A stretch of 60,315 bases of DNA. Origin: an uncultured Actinomyces sp. (GTDB lineage Bacteria > Actinomycetota > Actinomycetes > Actinomycetales > Actinomycetaceae). How positions within the stretch are numbered: the stretch's first letter is position 1; each line of letters starts with the position of its first letter. The DNA is taken from positions 1 through 60,315 of the forward strand of contig CALEXZ010000063.1 of the NCBI GenBank assembly GCA_937926195.1. Direction: 5' to 3'. Under the pieces are notes generated by a model. That model saw only the letters and a list, made by a program, of their open reading frames with translations. It was not told where the DNA came from and did no database searches. The position numbers and the translations under genes are program-made. Below, piece after piece: positions 32,712-41,902 of this stretch.

Positions 32712-33065
32712 TCAGTCGTTGTCGACGTCGTCGACGTCGTCTCGGTCGTCGTGGTCGTCGTCATCGGCCGGCGAGACCGGCACAGCGGGGGCGACGGGCT
32801 GGACCGGGACCTGGGGCTCGTCGGCGACGGGAGGCTCGGCGGGAACACCAGGGTCCTGCCCTGCCGGGGTCGTGTTCTCAGGTGCGGCCGGGGTGGCGGT
32901 GTCCGTGGGGGCGGGGCTCGGGGTGGTGATGTCGATGCCGGGCCTGACGTCTCCCCCGCGGTGGGAGCCGAGCACCACCGACAGGACCCAGATGAGCAGG
33001 AGCGAGGCGACGAGGATGATCAGGACGGCGATCAGGCGTCCACGCGTGCGTACCAGACGTGTCAT
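32712..33065 (-). CDS. Small membrane-anchored Pro/Asp-rich protein (function unknown)
   Basis: 117 residues. A positively charged start (MTRLVRTRGR) leads to one membrane helix (about 11-33), then a Pro/Ala/Thr/Val-rich spacer outside the membrane, and a tail of almost only Asp with His, Arg, Val and Asn (DDDDHDDRDDVDDVDND). No domain recognised. The tail could bind divalent cations (speculative). It starts 19 bases after proA on the same strand. Confidence 0.7.
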   Translation of the reverse strand: MTRLVRTRGRLIAVLIILVASLLLIWVLSVVLGSHRGGDVRPGIDITTPSPAPTDTATPAAPENTTPAGQDPGVPAEPPVADEPQVPVQPVAPAVPVSPADDDDHDDRDDVDDVDND

Positions 33066-33084
33066 AGGTCCTCCTTCATCGTTC

Positions 33085-34404
33085 TCATGAGCGCACGTGA
33101 CCGTCGCCCTCGACGATCCACTGAGTGGTCGTCAGAGCGGCAAGACCCATGGGGCCGCGGGCGTGGAGCTTCTGGGTCGAGATGCCCAGCTCGGCACCGA
33201 GGCCGAGCTGGCCGCCGTCGGTGAAGCGCGTCGAGGCGTTGACCATGACGACCGCGCAGTCGACGCCCTCGGTGAAGGCGTCCACCACCCGCAGGTCCTG
33301 GGCGAGGACGGCCTCGGTGTGGCCGGTGGAGTAGCGGCGCACGTGCGCGGCGGCCTCGTCGACGTCGGCGACGACCCTCACCGCCAGGTCGAGACTGCCG
33401 TACTCGGTCGCCCAGTCCTCCTCGGTCGCGGCAAGGAGCGGCCCCGGGGCGGCGGCGAGCACGGTGCGGGCGGCGGCGTCGGCGTGGAGGGTGACGCCAC
33501 GCTCCCACAGGGCCTGGGCCGCACGGGGCAGGAAGGAGGCGGCGACGGCCTCGTGGACGAGCAGGGTCTCGGCGGCGTTGCACACGCCCACGCGCTGGGT
33601 CTTGGCGTTGAGGATGATGCGCACGGCGTCGTCCAGGTCCGCGGAGGCGTCGACGTACACGTGGCAGTTGCCTGAGCCCGTCTCGATGACCGGCACGGCG
33701 GAGGACTCCACGACGGCCTTGATGAGCCCGGCACCACCGCGGGGCACGAGGACGTCGACGAGGCCGCGCGCCCGCATGAGGGCGGTGGCGCCGGGGCGTC
33801 CGGCCGGGTCCACGGTGGAGACGAGGTCGGGGCTCAGGCCAAAGCCGGCCAGCGCACCGCGCAGGACCTCGATGATGACGGCGTTGGTGGCCTCGGCGGC
33901 GCTGCCGCCGCGCAGGATGACGGCGTTGCCGGACTTCAGCGCCAGGGCGGTGACGTCGACGGTGACGTTGGGGCGCGCCTCGTAGATCATGCCGACGACG
34001 CCGACCGGGACGCGACGACGGCGCACCCGCAGGCCGTTGGGAAGCCTCTGGCCGTCGACGATCTCACCGACCGGGTCAGGCAGGGCGGCGATCTCACGCA
34101 CGGCGTCGGCGACGGCGGCCAGGCGGTCGGCGTCGAGGGCGAGGCGGTCGATGAGCCCCTCGCTCATGCCCTTGGCCCGCGCGCGGGCGAGGTCCTCGGC
34201 GTTGGCGGCCAGGATGCGGTCGCCTCCCGCCACGAGCGCGTCGGCGAGGGCGAGCAGGGCGGCGTCCTTGGCCTGGCGGGTCAGCGGCGCCAGGTGCCGC
34301 TGCGCCCGTCGGGCGGCGGTGGCGAGCTCGGTCACGAGCCGGGTGGCGCGCTCAGCGGCGGCGTCGGGGGCCTTCGTCCTCACGGCAGCGTCGTCGTATG
34401 TCAT
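33085..34404 (-). CDS. proA: Gamma-glutamyl phosphate reductase
   Basis: Second step of proline synthesis: NADPH reduction of glutamyl-5-phosphate to glutamate semialdehyde. 439 residues of the aldehyde dehydrogenase fold; catalytic Cys in NAKTQRVGVCNAAETLL. Also IYEARPNVTVDVTALALKSG, NAVILRGGSAA and GPMGLAALTT, all ProA blocks. It follows proB by 70 bases on the same strand. Confidence 0.96.
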   Translation of the reverse strand: MTYDDAAVRTKAPDAAAERATRLVTELATAARRAQRHLAPLTRQAKDAALLALADALVAGGDRILAANAEDLARARAKGMSEGLIDRLALDADRLAAVADAVREIAALPDPVGEIVDGQRLPNGLRVRRRRVPVGVVGMIYEARPNVTVDVTALALKSGNAVILRGGSAAEATNAVIIEVLRGALAGFGLSPDLVSTVDPAGRPGATALMRARGLVDVLVPRGGAGLIKAVVESSAVPVIETGSGNCHVYVDASADLDDAVRIILNAKTQRVGVCNAAETLLVHEAVAASFLPRAAQALWERGVTLHADAAARTVLAAAPGPLLAATEEDWATEYGSLDLAVRVVADVDEAAAHVRRYSTGHTEAVLAQDLRVVDAFTEGVDCAVVMVNASTRFTDGGQLGLGAELGISTQKLHARGPMGLAALTTTQWIVEGDGHVRS

Positions 34405-34474
34405 GGCAACATTCTAGGTGAGGCCCCTGCCGGACGAAGACGCCCCCCCCGGGTGCACGGGGCCGGGCGGCCTC

Positions 34475-35638
34475 TCAGCCGCGGGACGTCAGGGGCAGCT
34501 CGGCGAGGTCGTCGCGGTGGATGACGGGGGTGACGTGGTCCGGTGCGGGCGTGCCCTCGCGCCGGGCGTCGAGGACCTCACGCAGGTCGGCCGCCGAGTA
34601 GCGGCAGATGCCGCGGGCGAGCAGGCCCTCAGCCCCGACGACCTCGATGACCGAGCCGGACTCGAAGTCCCCGTCGACGCCGACGACGCCGGGAAGCAGC
34701 AGGGACTTCTTGCCGACCGTCACCGCCTGGGCGGCGCCGTCGTCGACCAGCACGCGGCCCTGCGGCAGGGAGGCGTGCGCCATCCACAGGCGCCGGGAGG
34801 GGCGGTGGGGGCCCGTCGGCAGGAACCAGGTGCCCTTGTCCTGGGGCACCCGGGGCCCGCCGAGCAGCTCGACGGCGTCGGCGGCCGAGGCGATGACCGT
34901 GGCCGTGCCCGAGCTGCAGGCCAGGGTCGCGGCCTGCACCTTCGTGCGCATCCCGCCCGTGCCCAGCGTGGAGCCGTGCCCGGTGATGTCGACCGTGGCC
35001 AGCCGCCTCGGGTCCGTCACCAGGCGGATCGGCTGCGCCCCCGCGGTTCCCGGCCGGGCGGTCCACAGACCGTCGACGTCGGTGAGCATGATGAGCACGT
35101 CCGCCGCCACCAGGTGCGCGACCAGCGCCGCCAGGTGGTCGTTGTCCCCCAGGTTGAACTCGGTGTTGGCCACGGCGTCGTTCTCGTTGACGACCGGCAC
35201 GGCCCCCAGGGACAGCATCGCGTCGAAGGTCTCACGCACCGTGCGGTAGTGGTCGCGCACGGCGACGTCGTGGGCGGTGAGCAGCACCTGGGCGGCCACG
35301 AGCCCGCGCACGCTCATCGAGGCCTCCCAGCGTCCCATGATGCGGCTCTGGCCGACGCTGGCGGCCGCCTGCAGCAGACGCAGCTCGGTGGGGCGCCGCT
35401 GCATGCCCAGCGTCGGCAGGCCCGCGGCGACGGCCCCGGAGGCGACGAGGACGACGTCGTGCCCGCGCCCGCGCAGGGTCGCCACCAGCCCGGACATGAC
35501 GTCGATGCGGTTGAGGTCGAGGCCGCCGTCGGGCCGGGTGAGGGAGGAGGAGCCGATCTTGAGCACGATCCTCGCGCCCCGCGCCAGGCCGGTGGGGCGC
35601 TCGCCCGCCTCCGCGGTGAGGGCTTGCTGGGCCGTCAT
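34475..35638 (-). CDS. proB: Glutamate 5-kinase with PUA domain
   Basis: First, feedback-controlled step of proline synthesis. 387 residues from ATG 35638 (MTAQQALTAE). The amino-acid kinase domain has RIVLKIGSSSLT, VASGAVAAGLPTLGM, PVVNENDAVA, LGDNDHLAALVA and GTGGMRTKVQAA. The C-terminal PUA domain covers about 290-370 (GRVLVDDGAAQAVTVGKKSL...). The start lies five bases after the obgE stop. An in-frame ATG 14 codons upstream lies inside obgE and is less likely. Confidence 0.96.
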   Translation of the reverse strand: MTAQQALTAEAGERPTGLARGARIVLKIGSSSLTRPDGGLDLNRIDVMSGLVATLRGRGHDVVLVASGAVAAGLPTLGMQRRPTELRLLQAAASVGQSRIMGRWEASMSVRGLVAAQVLLTAHDVAVRDHYRTVRETFDAMLSLGAVPVVNENDAVANTEFNLGDNDHLAALVAHLVAADVLIMLTDVDGLWTARPGTAGAQPIRLVTDPRRLATVDITGHGSTLGTGGMRTKVQAATLACSSGTATVIASAADAVELLGGPRVPQDKGTWFLPTGPHRPSRRLWMAHASLPQGRVLVDDGAAQAVTVGKKSLLLPGVVGVDGDFESGSVIEVVGAEGLLARGICRYSAADLREVLDARREGTPAPDHVTPVIHRDDLAELPLTSRG

Positions 35639-35643
35639 GTCCC

Positions 35644-37209
35644 TCAGTCCTCCCCGTCCCAGCTCGACGCGTCCGTCCACAGGCCCTCGGCCGCCTCGTC
35701 GCGCAGCTCCTGACGGGCCGCCTCCTTGGCGTCCATGGACTCGTGGTACTGGCGGCGGCGCTCGGTGTTCGTCCGACGGCGGTAGTCCTCGACCCTCATG
35801 TCGGTGCCGCGGGCACCGAGCATCTCGGCGCCGGTGGACACGGTCGGCTCCCAGGTGAACAGGACTCCGCCCTCGACCGGGCCGATGAGCACCGTGTCGC
35901 CCGCGCGGGCACCGGCCTTGACGAGCTCGTCCTCGACGCCGGCGGTGGCCAGGCGGTCCGCGAGGTAGCCGACCGCCTCGTTGTTGGAGAAGTCGGTCTG
36001 ACGCACCCAGCGCTCGGGCTTGTCCCCCTGGACCTGGAAGACCTCGCCCTCCCCCGGGTACTGCGTGCGACGCACGCTCGCCACCGTCTCCTTGCCGCGC
36101 CGCCCCACGGCGGCGGGCCGGATGACCTCGCGCGCGGGCTCCAGCGGGGCGGGGGCGTTCTGCCGCGCCTGCTCGACAAGGGCGGCCAGGGCGAAGCTCA
36201 GCGGACGCAGCCCGGTGCGTGCCAGGGCGGAGACCTCGAAGACAGGCAGGTCGCGTGCGGCGACGTCGGCGCGCACGAGCTCGGCCATGGCGGCGCCGTC
36301 GGGGTCGTCGACCTTGTTGAGCACGATGACGCGCGGACGCTCCATGAGCGGCACCCGCCCGGTGACGGCCGGGTCGGTCTCCGCCTGCCCGAGGCGCTCG
36401 CTGTAGGCGGCCAGCTCCGTCTCGATGGTGTCCAGGTCCGCCAGCGGGTCGCGCTTACTGTCGAGGGTCGCGCAGTCCAGGACGTGGACGATGACGGCGC
36501 AGCGCTCGATGTGGCGCAGGAACTCCAGTCCCAGGCCACGGCCCTGGGAGGCGCCGGGGATGAGCCCGGGCACGTCCGCGATGGTGTAGCGCACCTGGCC
36601 GGCCTCGACGACACCGAGGTTGGGCACGAGGGTGGTGAAGGGGTAGTCGGCGATCTTGGGGCGGGCCGCGCTCATCGCCGCGATGAGGGAGGACTTGCCT
36701 GCGCTGGGGTAGCCCACGAGGGCGACGTCGGCGATGGTCTTGAGCTCCAGGACGACGTCGCGGCGCTCGCCCGGCTCACCGAGCAGGTGGAAGCCGGGGG
36801 CGCGGCGCTTGGAGGAGGCCAGTGAGAAGTTGCCGCGCCCGCCCGTGCCCCCGGCGGCGGCGACGTAGGTGGCGCCCGCCTGGAGCAGGTCGGCCAGGAC
36901 GTTGCCGTCACTGTCCTTGACGACGGTGCCCTCGGGCACGGGCAGGAGCAGGTCCTCGCCATCGACGCCGCGGCGCCAGTCCCCCATGCCGGGCGTGCCC
37001 TTGCCCGCCGTGCGGTGGGGCGAGCGGTGGTAGCTCAGCAGCGTCGTCACCTGCGGGTCGGCCACGAGCACGACGTCGCCGCCGTGCCCGCCGTCGCCGC
37101 CGTCGGGGCCGGCCAGGGGCCGGAACTTCTCGCGGTGGATCGAGGTGCAGCCATCACCGCCGTCGCCTCCGGCGACGTGCAGGACCACTCGGTCGATGAA
37201 GCTGGGCAT
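35644..37209 (-). CDS. obgE: GTPase Obg/CgtA
   Basis: Ribosome-assembly GTPase associated with the 50S subunit. 521 residues in three parts: the glycine-rich Obg domain (GGDGGDGCTSIHREKFRPLA; GTGGRGNFSLASSKRRAPG), the G domain with G1 GYPSAGKSSL, G2 FTTLVPNLG, G3 DVPGL and G4 NKVD, and the C-terminal OCT domain typical of Gram-positive Obg. Sits in the order rplU-rpmA-obgE-proB-proA common in actinobacteria. Confidence 0.97.
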   Translation of the reverse strand: MPSFIDRVVLHVAGGDGGDGCTSIHREKFRPLAGPDGGDGGHGGDVVLVADPQVTTLLSYHRSPHRTAGKGTPGMGDWRRGVDGEDLLLPVPEGTVVKDSDGNVLADLLQAGATYVAAAGGTGGRGNFSLASSKRRAPGFHLLGEPGERRDVVLELKTIADVALVGYPSAGKSSLIAAMSAARPKIADYPFTTLVPNLGVVEAGQVRYTIADVPGLIPGASQGRGLGLEFLRHIERCAVIVHVLDCATLDSKRDPLADLDTIETELAAYSERLGQAETDPAVTGRVPLMERPRVIVLNKVDDPDGAAMAELVRADVAARDLPVFEVSALARTGLRPLSFALAALVEQARQNAPAPLEPAREVIRPAAVGRRGKETVASVRRTQYPGEGEVFQVQGDKPERWVRQTDFSNNEAVGYLADRLATAGVEDELVKAGARAGDTVLIGPVEGGVLFTWEPTVSTGAEMLGARGTDMRVEDYRRRTNTERRRQYHESMDAKEAARQELRDEAAEGLWTDASSWDGED

Positions 37210-37298
37210 GTCTCGTCTCCTGGGCTGGACGCGTGAAGGTGGTCGGGGCCGGTGCCGACGGGCGACGGCCGCGGCGCGTCGGCTGGGCGCCGGTACGG

Positions 37299-37334
37299 CG
37301 CGAGGGCGGACGGCCGAAGCCGTTCGCCCTCGCG
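37299..37334 (-). terminator. Hairpin terminator after rplU-rpmA
   Basis: 16-base arms 37299-37314 and 37319-37334 pair with one mismatch over the loop CGAA (TTCG on the transcribed strand). It lies 22 bases past the rpmA stop and before obgE, probably reducing read-through from the ribosomal-protein transcript. Confidence 0.75.
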
Positions 37335-37355
37335 GATGCCGTGTGTGCTGGAGGC

Positions 37356-37613
37356 TCAGGCCTCGGGGAGCACGACGTTGACGACCCTGCGGCCGCGGAA
37401 GGTGCCGAACTGGACGTTGCCGGCGGCGGTGGCGAACAGGGTGTCGTCGTTGCCGCGGCCCACGTTCTTGCCGGGGTGGAAGTGGGTGCCGCGCTGGCGG
37501 ACGATGATCTCGCCGGCGCCGACGTACTGGCCGCCGAAGCGCTTGACGCCGAGGCGCTGCGCGTTCGAGTCACGGCCGTTGCGGGAGGAACCAAGACCCT
37601 TCTTGTGTGCCAT
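37356..37613 (-). CDS. rpmA: 50S ribosomal protein L27
   Basis: 85 residues starting MAHKKGLGSSRNGRDSNAQR, then LGVKRFGGQYVGAGEIIVRQ, RGTHFHPGKNVGRG and the short basic C-terminus. Diagnostic of L27, whose N-terminus reaches the peptidyl-transferase centre. No N-terminal Firmicutes-type cleavable extension. Fifty bases after rplU. Confidence 0.98.
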   Translation of the reverse strand: MAHKKGLGSSRNGRDSNAQRLGVKRFGGQYVGAGEIIVRQRGTHFHPGKNVGRGNDDTLFATAAGNVQFGTFRGRRVVNVVLPEA

Positions 37614-37663
37614 GTCAGGCTTCTTTCTCTCGAGCGGGTGCGTTCAGGATGTCGCGGCCGCGG

Positions 37664-37984
37664 TCACTTGATCTCGGTGACCTTGACGGCCGTGAGCTGC
37701 GCGCGGTGGCCCTGACGCTTGCGGAAGCCCGTCTTGTTCTTGAACTTGAGGATGTTGATCTTGGGGCCCTTCTCGTCGCCGACGATCTCGGCGGTGACGG
37801 AGGCCTTGGCCAGGTCGGCAGGGGCGGTGGTCACCTTGTCGCCGTCCACCAGCATGACGGGGGCGAGGCTGACCTCGTCGCCGATCTCACCGGCAAGCTT
37901 GTCGACAACCACGACGTCGCCGACGGAGACCTTCTCCTGACGGCCGCCGGCCTTGACGATCGCGTAGACCACTTGAATGCTCAT
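37664..37984 (-). CDS. rplU: 50S ribosomal protein L21
   Basis: 106 residues: VYAIVKAGGRQEKVSVGDVV and the C-terminal KNKTGFRKRQGHRAQLTAVK are L21 signatures. The start at 37984 adds four residues (MSIQ) before the usual conserved VYAIV. A good promoter lies about 95 bases upstream. First gene of the rplU-rpmA unit. Confidence 0.98.
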   Translation of the reverse strand: MSIQVVYAIVKAGGRQEKVSVGDVVVVDKLAGEIGDEVSLAPVMLVDGDKVTTAPADLAKASVTAEIVGDEKGPKINILKFKNKTGFRKRQGHRAQLTAVKVTEIK

Positions 37985-38077
37985 CTCTGTCGAAATCTTC
38001 GGACAGCCTCAGTCACGGACGGCGGACCGTCCGGGAGGGTTGTCTCCTGGGCAGGGTGCGAGGCGCACCGGCGGACA

Positions 38078-38106
38078 ACTCTATGCGATCACCTGGGCCG
38101 GTCCAA
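38078..38106 (-). promoter_or_regulatory. Promoter of rplU-rpmA
   Basis: On the minus strand TTGGAC (38101-38106), exactly 17 bases, then TAGAGT (38078-38083). Predicted start near 38071 leaves a leader of about 87 bases before rplU. Confidence 0.7.
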
Positions 38107-38166
38107 CTCGGTGCGGCCCGTGACCCCTGTGGTCTTCCGCACGGCAGTGCCGCGAGGCCGCCGGCC

Positions 38167-41100
38167 TCAGTCCTCCCGAGGCTCGCCCGCGGGCTCCGGC
38201 TCGGTGGCCTGAGCCGCCGGGGCGGCCTGCGCCTGGGCGACCGTCTCCGACTCCTTGTGGGCGTTCTCAGCGGCAGCGGCGATCTGGGCCAGGGCGCCGC
38301 GCACGGCGGCGCGGGTCTGGTCGTCGATGACGTCGTCGGCGTCCTCCTTGCCGCGTCGGCGCGCCGAGCCCTTGCGCGCACCCTGCGCGTCGGGGGTCTC
38401 GGCTGAGGCCTTGCGGCCGCGGGCCCGGCCCGTCGCGCGGGCGGCGGAGGCGCTGAGCTCCGACTGCTGGTTCTCCACCGGCTCGGAGTGGACGATGAAG
38501 CCGCGTCCGCCGCAGCACTCGCAGGGGGTCGAGAAGGCCTCGACGAGCCCCTGCCCCACGCGCTTGCGGGTCATCTGCACCAGGCCCAGGCTCGTGACCT
38601 CCGTGACCTGGTGGCGGGTGCGGTCACGCCCCAGGCACTCGACGAGGCGGCGCAGCACGAGGTCGCGGTTGGACTCCAGGACCATGTCGACGAAGTCGAT
38701 GACGACCATGCCGCCGATGTCGCGCAGACGCAGCTGGCGCACGATCTCCTCGGCCGCCTCGAGGTTGTTGCGGGTGACGGTCTCCTCAAGCGTGCCCCCG
38801 GCACCGGTGAAGCGGCCGGTGTTGACGTCGATGACCGTCATCGCCTCGGTGCGGTCGATGATGAGCGTGCCGCCGCTGGGCAGCCAGACCTTGCGGTCGA
38901 AGCCCTTGGCGAGCTGCTCGTCGATGCGGTGGGCGCTGAAGACGTCCTCCGGGCTCACCCAGTGCTGGAGCCGGTCGGCCAGGTCCGGGCTGAGCTCGGT
39001 GACGTAGTCGCTGATGGTGGCCCAGGCCTCGGGGCCCTGCACGACCAGGGAGCGGAAGTCCTCGTTAAAGACGTCGCGCACGACGCGCACGGCCAGCTCG
39101 GGCTCGCCCTTGAGCAGGACGGGGGCCTTGCCGGAGCCGGACAGCACCCGTGTGGCCTTCGTGTCGATGGACTCCCACTGCTTGACGAGGCGCTCGACGT
39201 CGGCCGTCAGCAGCTCCTCGCTGGCACCCTCGGCGGCGGTGCGCACGATGACGCCCGCGGCGTCGGGAACGATCTTCTTGAGGATCTTCTTCAGGCGGGC
39301 GCGCTCGGTGTCGGGCAGCTTGCGTGAGATGCCGGTCATGGAGCCACCGGGCACGAGCACGAGGTAGCGGCCGGCGAGCGTGATCTGGCTGGTGAGGCGG
39401 GCACCCTTGTGTCCGATGGGGTCCTTGGTGACCTGCACGAGGACGGTGTCGCCGCTCTTGAGGGCGTCCTCGATGCGGCGCGGCTTACCCTCCATCCCGG
39501 CGGCGTCCCAGTTGACCTCACCGGCGTAGAGGACGGCGTTGCGGCCCTTACCGAGGTCGACGAAGGCGGCCTCCATCGAGGGCAGGACGTTCTGGACGCG
39601 CCCGACGTAGACGTTTCCCACCATGGAGGTCTGGGTGCGGCGGGCGACGTAGTGCTCGACGAGGAGCCCGTCCTCCAGGACGGCGATCTGGTTGAGGCCG
39701 TCCTGCTCGCGCACGATCATCTGCCGGTCGACGCTCTCGCGGCGGGCGAGGAACTCGGCCTCGGTGACGATGGGGCGACGGCGTCCGGCGGCGCGCCCCT
39801 CACGGCGGCGCTGGCGCTTGGCCTCCAGGCGGGTCGAGCCCTTGAGGGCGGTGACCTCGTCGCGCACGTCGCGCCCGCTCTCGGAGCGCGAGGCGCGGGA
39901 GCGACGACGACGCCGACGGCGAGAGCCGGAGCCGGACTCCTCGTCCTCCTCGGGCTCCTCGGCGTCCTCAGTCTCGGTGGGGGTCTCGGCGGCCGGCGCC
40001 CCGCCGTCCTGCACGGACTCGCCGGACTCGTCGGAGCGCGAGCGCGAGCGGCGCCCGCGTCCTCCGCGGCGGCGCTTGCGGCGCCCGCCCTCAGTGCCGT
40101 CGGCGGCCTCGGACTCCTCGCCGTCGCCCGCGGTCTCGTCAGCCGGGGCCTCGTCCTCGTCGAGGTCGCGCTCCGGGCCGTGCGTGGCGGAGTCGGTCGG
40201 CTCGGCACCGGCCTCGGCGGAGTCCGCGGTGGCGGTCGCCTCGGTGTCGGTCGCCTCCGCGTCCTGGGTGCGCGCGCGGCGGCCGCGGCCACGACGCGAG
40301 CGGCGCGGGCGCGCGTCCTCGGCGGACACCTCCTCCTGGGTGTCGTCACCCGCTGTCTGTGCCGCCTGGGGGGCGGGCTGCTCGTCGGGGGCGGGGGCCG
40401 CCTCGGGCGCGGCCTGGGCGGCGGTCACCTTGCGACGACGGCGTCCGCGCGGTACGGCGGCGGAGGCAGCCGGCTGCTCCTCGGCCCGGTCCTGCACCTC
40501 GTCCTGCTCGGACGACGGGGAGACCGTGGTCTCGGGCTCGGGGGCCGTGCGCGGGGCGGACTGCACGGCCGTGACCTTGCGGCGACGACGGGCGCGCGCG
40601 GGGTCGGGGGCCTGGAACAGCAGGGAGGCGGCGGGCAGGCGCGGGGCCTCGGCCACGGCGTCAGGCTCCTGGGCACCGAGGCCCGTGACGGTGCCGTCCT
40701 CCGCCTTGTCCCCAGCGTCTGCGCCGTCGGTGTCCTCGGTGCTGTCGGTGTCCTCGGTGTCGTCGGCGCTCCCGACGGGGACGTCGCCCGCCGAGTCCTC
40801 GGCGTCGACGTCAGCGGGCGCGGCCAGGGCCTGCTCGGCCTCGACAGAGCGCTCCGTGTCCGCCTCCACCTGGGAGGAGGACTCCTCCGAGGTGCCCTGC
40901 TCCTCGGGCACGACGGGGGCCTCAGCGGCCGGAGCGGCCTCGGGGGCCGTCTGCGCAGCCGTCACCCGACGGCGACGGGGCGCACGCGCGGGCACCGGCT
41001 CCGGCGCGGGGTTCTCAGCAGCCGTCTCGTCGGCACCGGCACCCGGCGCGGGCCCGGAGGCGGGCTCGACAGAGGCCTCAGCGGGGGTCTCGGCCGCCGT

Positions 41101-41334
41101 CTCGGCCGCCTTCTCGGTCGCGTCCTCGGCGGCAGGATCGGTGACGGCCTCGCTGCGCTTCGACGAGCGGGTTGCGCGCTTCCTGGCCGGTGCAGCGGTC
41201 GAGGACGTCGCGCGCCGACGGCGCGCCTTGGGGGCCGTCGGGGCCTGCTCGCTCGATACCGTCTCGGCCGCCGTCGTCTCGTTCGGCTCCTCGCCGGGCT
41301 CGACGGGCATGTCGGGTGTCGTGGGTGACGTCAT
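38167..41334 (-). CDS. rne: Ribonuclease E/G family protein with long N-terminal extension
   Basis: Endoribonuclease for mRNA decay and rRNA processing. 1055 residues from ATG 41334 (GGAGAGAG upstream). Residues 1 to about 570 are a low-complexity Ala/Glu/Arg extension with RRRRxVTAxQ repeats and acidic runs. The core follows: S1 domain (GNVYVGRVQNVLPSMEAAFV), 5' sensor region, and DNase-I-like catalytic domain with Asp836 (IDVNTGRFTG) and Asp880 (IDFVDMV), spaced like the E. coli D303/D346 pair. The Zn-link CECCGGRGF lies near 940. A short Arg/Ala-rich tail ends it. In actinobacteria such extensions act as flexible RNA/protein scaffolds. Confidence 0.94.
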   Translation of the reverse strand: MTSPTTPDMPVEPGEEPNETTAAETVSSEQAPTAPKARRRRATSSTAAPARKRATRSSKRSEAVTDPAAEDATEKAAETAAETPAEASVEPASGPAPGAGADETAAENPAPEPVPARAPRRRRVTAAQTAPEAAPAAEAPVVPEEQGTSEESSSQVEADTERSVEAEQALAAPADVDAEDSAGDVPVGSADDTEDTDSTEDTDGADAGDKAEDGTVTGLGAQEPDAVAEAPRLPAASLLFQAPDPARARRRRKVTAVQSAPRTAPEPETTVSPSSEQDEVQDRAEEQPAASAAVPRGRRRRKVTAAQAAPEAAPAPDEQPAPQAAQTAGDDTQEEVSAEDARPRRSRRGRGRRARTQDAEATDTEATATADSAEAGAEPTDSATHGPERDLDEDEAPADETAGDGEESEAADGTEGGRRKRRRGGRGRRSRSRSDESGESVQDGGAPAAETPTETEDAEEPEEDEESGSGSRRRRRRRSRASRSESGRDVRDEVTALKGSTRLEAKRQRRREGRAAGRRRPIVTEAEFLARRESVDRQMIVREQDGLNQIAVLEDGLLVEHYVARRTQTSMVGNVYVGRVQNVLPSMEAAFVDLGKGRNAVLYAGEVNWDAAGMEGKPRRIEDALKSGDTVLVQVTKDPIGHKGARLTSQITLAGRYLVLVPGGSMTGISRKLPDTERARLKKILKKIVPDAAGVIVRTAAEGASEELLTADVERLVKQWESIDTKATRVLSGSGKAPVLLKGEPELAVRVVRDVFNEDFRSLVVQGPEAWATISDYVTELSPDLADRLQHWVSPEDVFSAHRIDEQLAKGFDRKVWLPSGGTLIIDRTEAMTVIDVNTGRFTGAGGTLEETVTRNNLEAAEEIVRQLRLRDIGGMVVIDFVDMVLESNRDLVLRRLVECLGRDRTRHQVTEVTSLGLVQMTRKRVGQGLVEAFSTPCECCGGRGFIVHSEPVENQQSELSASAARATGRARGRKASAETPDAQGARKGSARRRGKEDADDVIDDQTRAAVRGALAQIAAAAENAHKESETVAQAQAAPAAQATEPEPAGEPRED

Positions 41335-41902
41335 GGTGCGTCGCTCTCTCCGGGGCACCACTGCTCCCGCCGTACCCTCGGGCGCGCGGTGCGCTCGTGC
41401 CCTCCGCGCGGGAGGGCAGGAAAAGTCTGCGTGTGCGCCGGTGGGGCGCCGGGCCGGGACCACCCGCACGCGCCGGGACCGCAGCAGCGCTCACAGCGGC
41501 GCAAGGTTCCCGGACGGGGTGGACCCGGAGGTCCGGGCGCCGGGAGCCGGTACGCAGCACCCGGGCCGGTCCGAGTATCACACACGGCGGGCGCCGACGG
41601 AGGCAGGCTGTCGCTCCTCGTCCTGTGAGGGCTGCGACGGCGAGCCTCCGCACGCCGTCGTGGCGCCGGGCTCGGTATCACCCCACGCTCGTACGGGCGC
41701 CGCGCCACAGGTATGACGACACCCAGGACCGATCCGTCACGTCGTCGGCACGAAGTAGGCGAAGATCACGTCATCTGATGTCCGCAACCGCCATTCTTTT
41801 ACGACACGCCGTCAGTGACCGCCTACACTCAACCTATTGCCGCGTGACCCACCTCACGCGCACCCTTATCTTTCTCATTGGCATTCTTGAAAGGTAGCGC
41901 CG
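41335..41902. other. Divergent intergenic region between rne and cydA
   Basis: 568 bases without a credible gene; open frames here are not protein-like. It should hold the rne and cydA promoters. Base composition becomes less GC-rich near cydA (41700-41900). Seen: TACACT at 41824-41829 as a possible cydA -10, a CRP/FNR-type palindrome at 41841-41860 and GTATCAC in two places (about 41573 and 41673). Confidence 0.5.
41841..41860. promoter_or_regulatory. CRP/FNR-type operator upstream of cydA
   Basis: Perfect palindrome CGCGTGA-N6-TCACGCG. The core GTGA-N6-TCAC is the CRP/FNR-family (GlxR in corynebacteria) binding core. It lies 43 bases before the cydA start. In Mycobacterium smegmatis cydAB is controlled by Crp (established). 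Its position past the likely -10 (41824-41829) would fit repression, or activation of a closer promoter. Confidence 0.6.
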
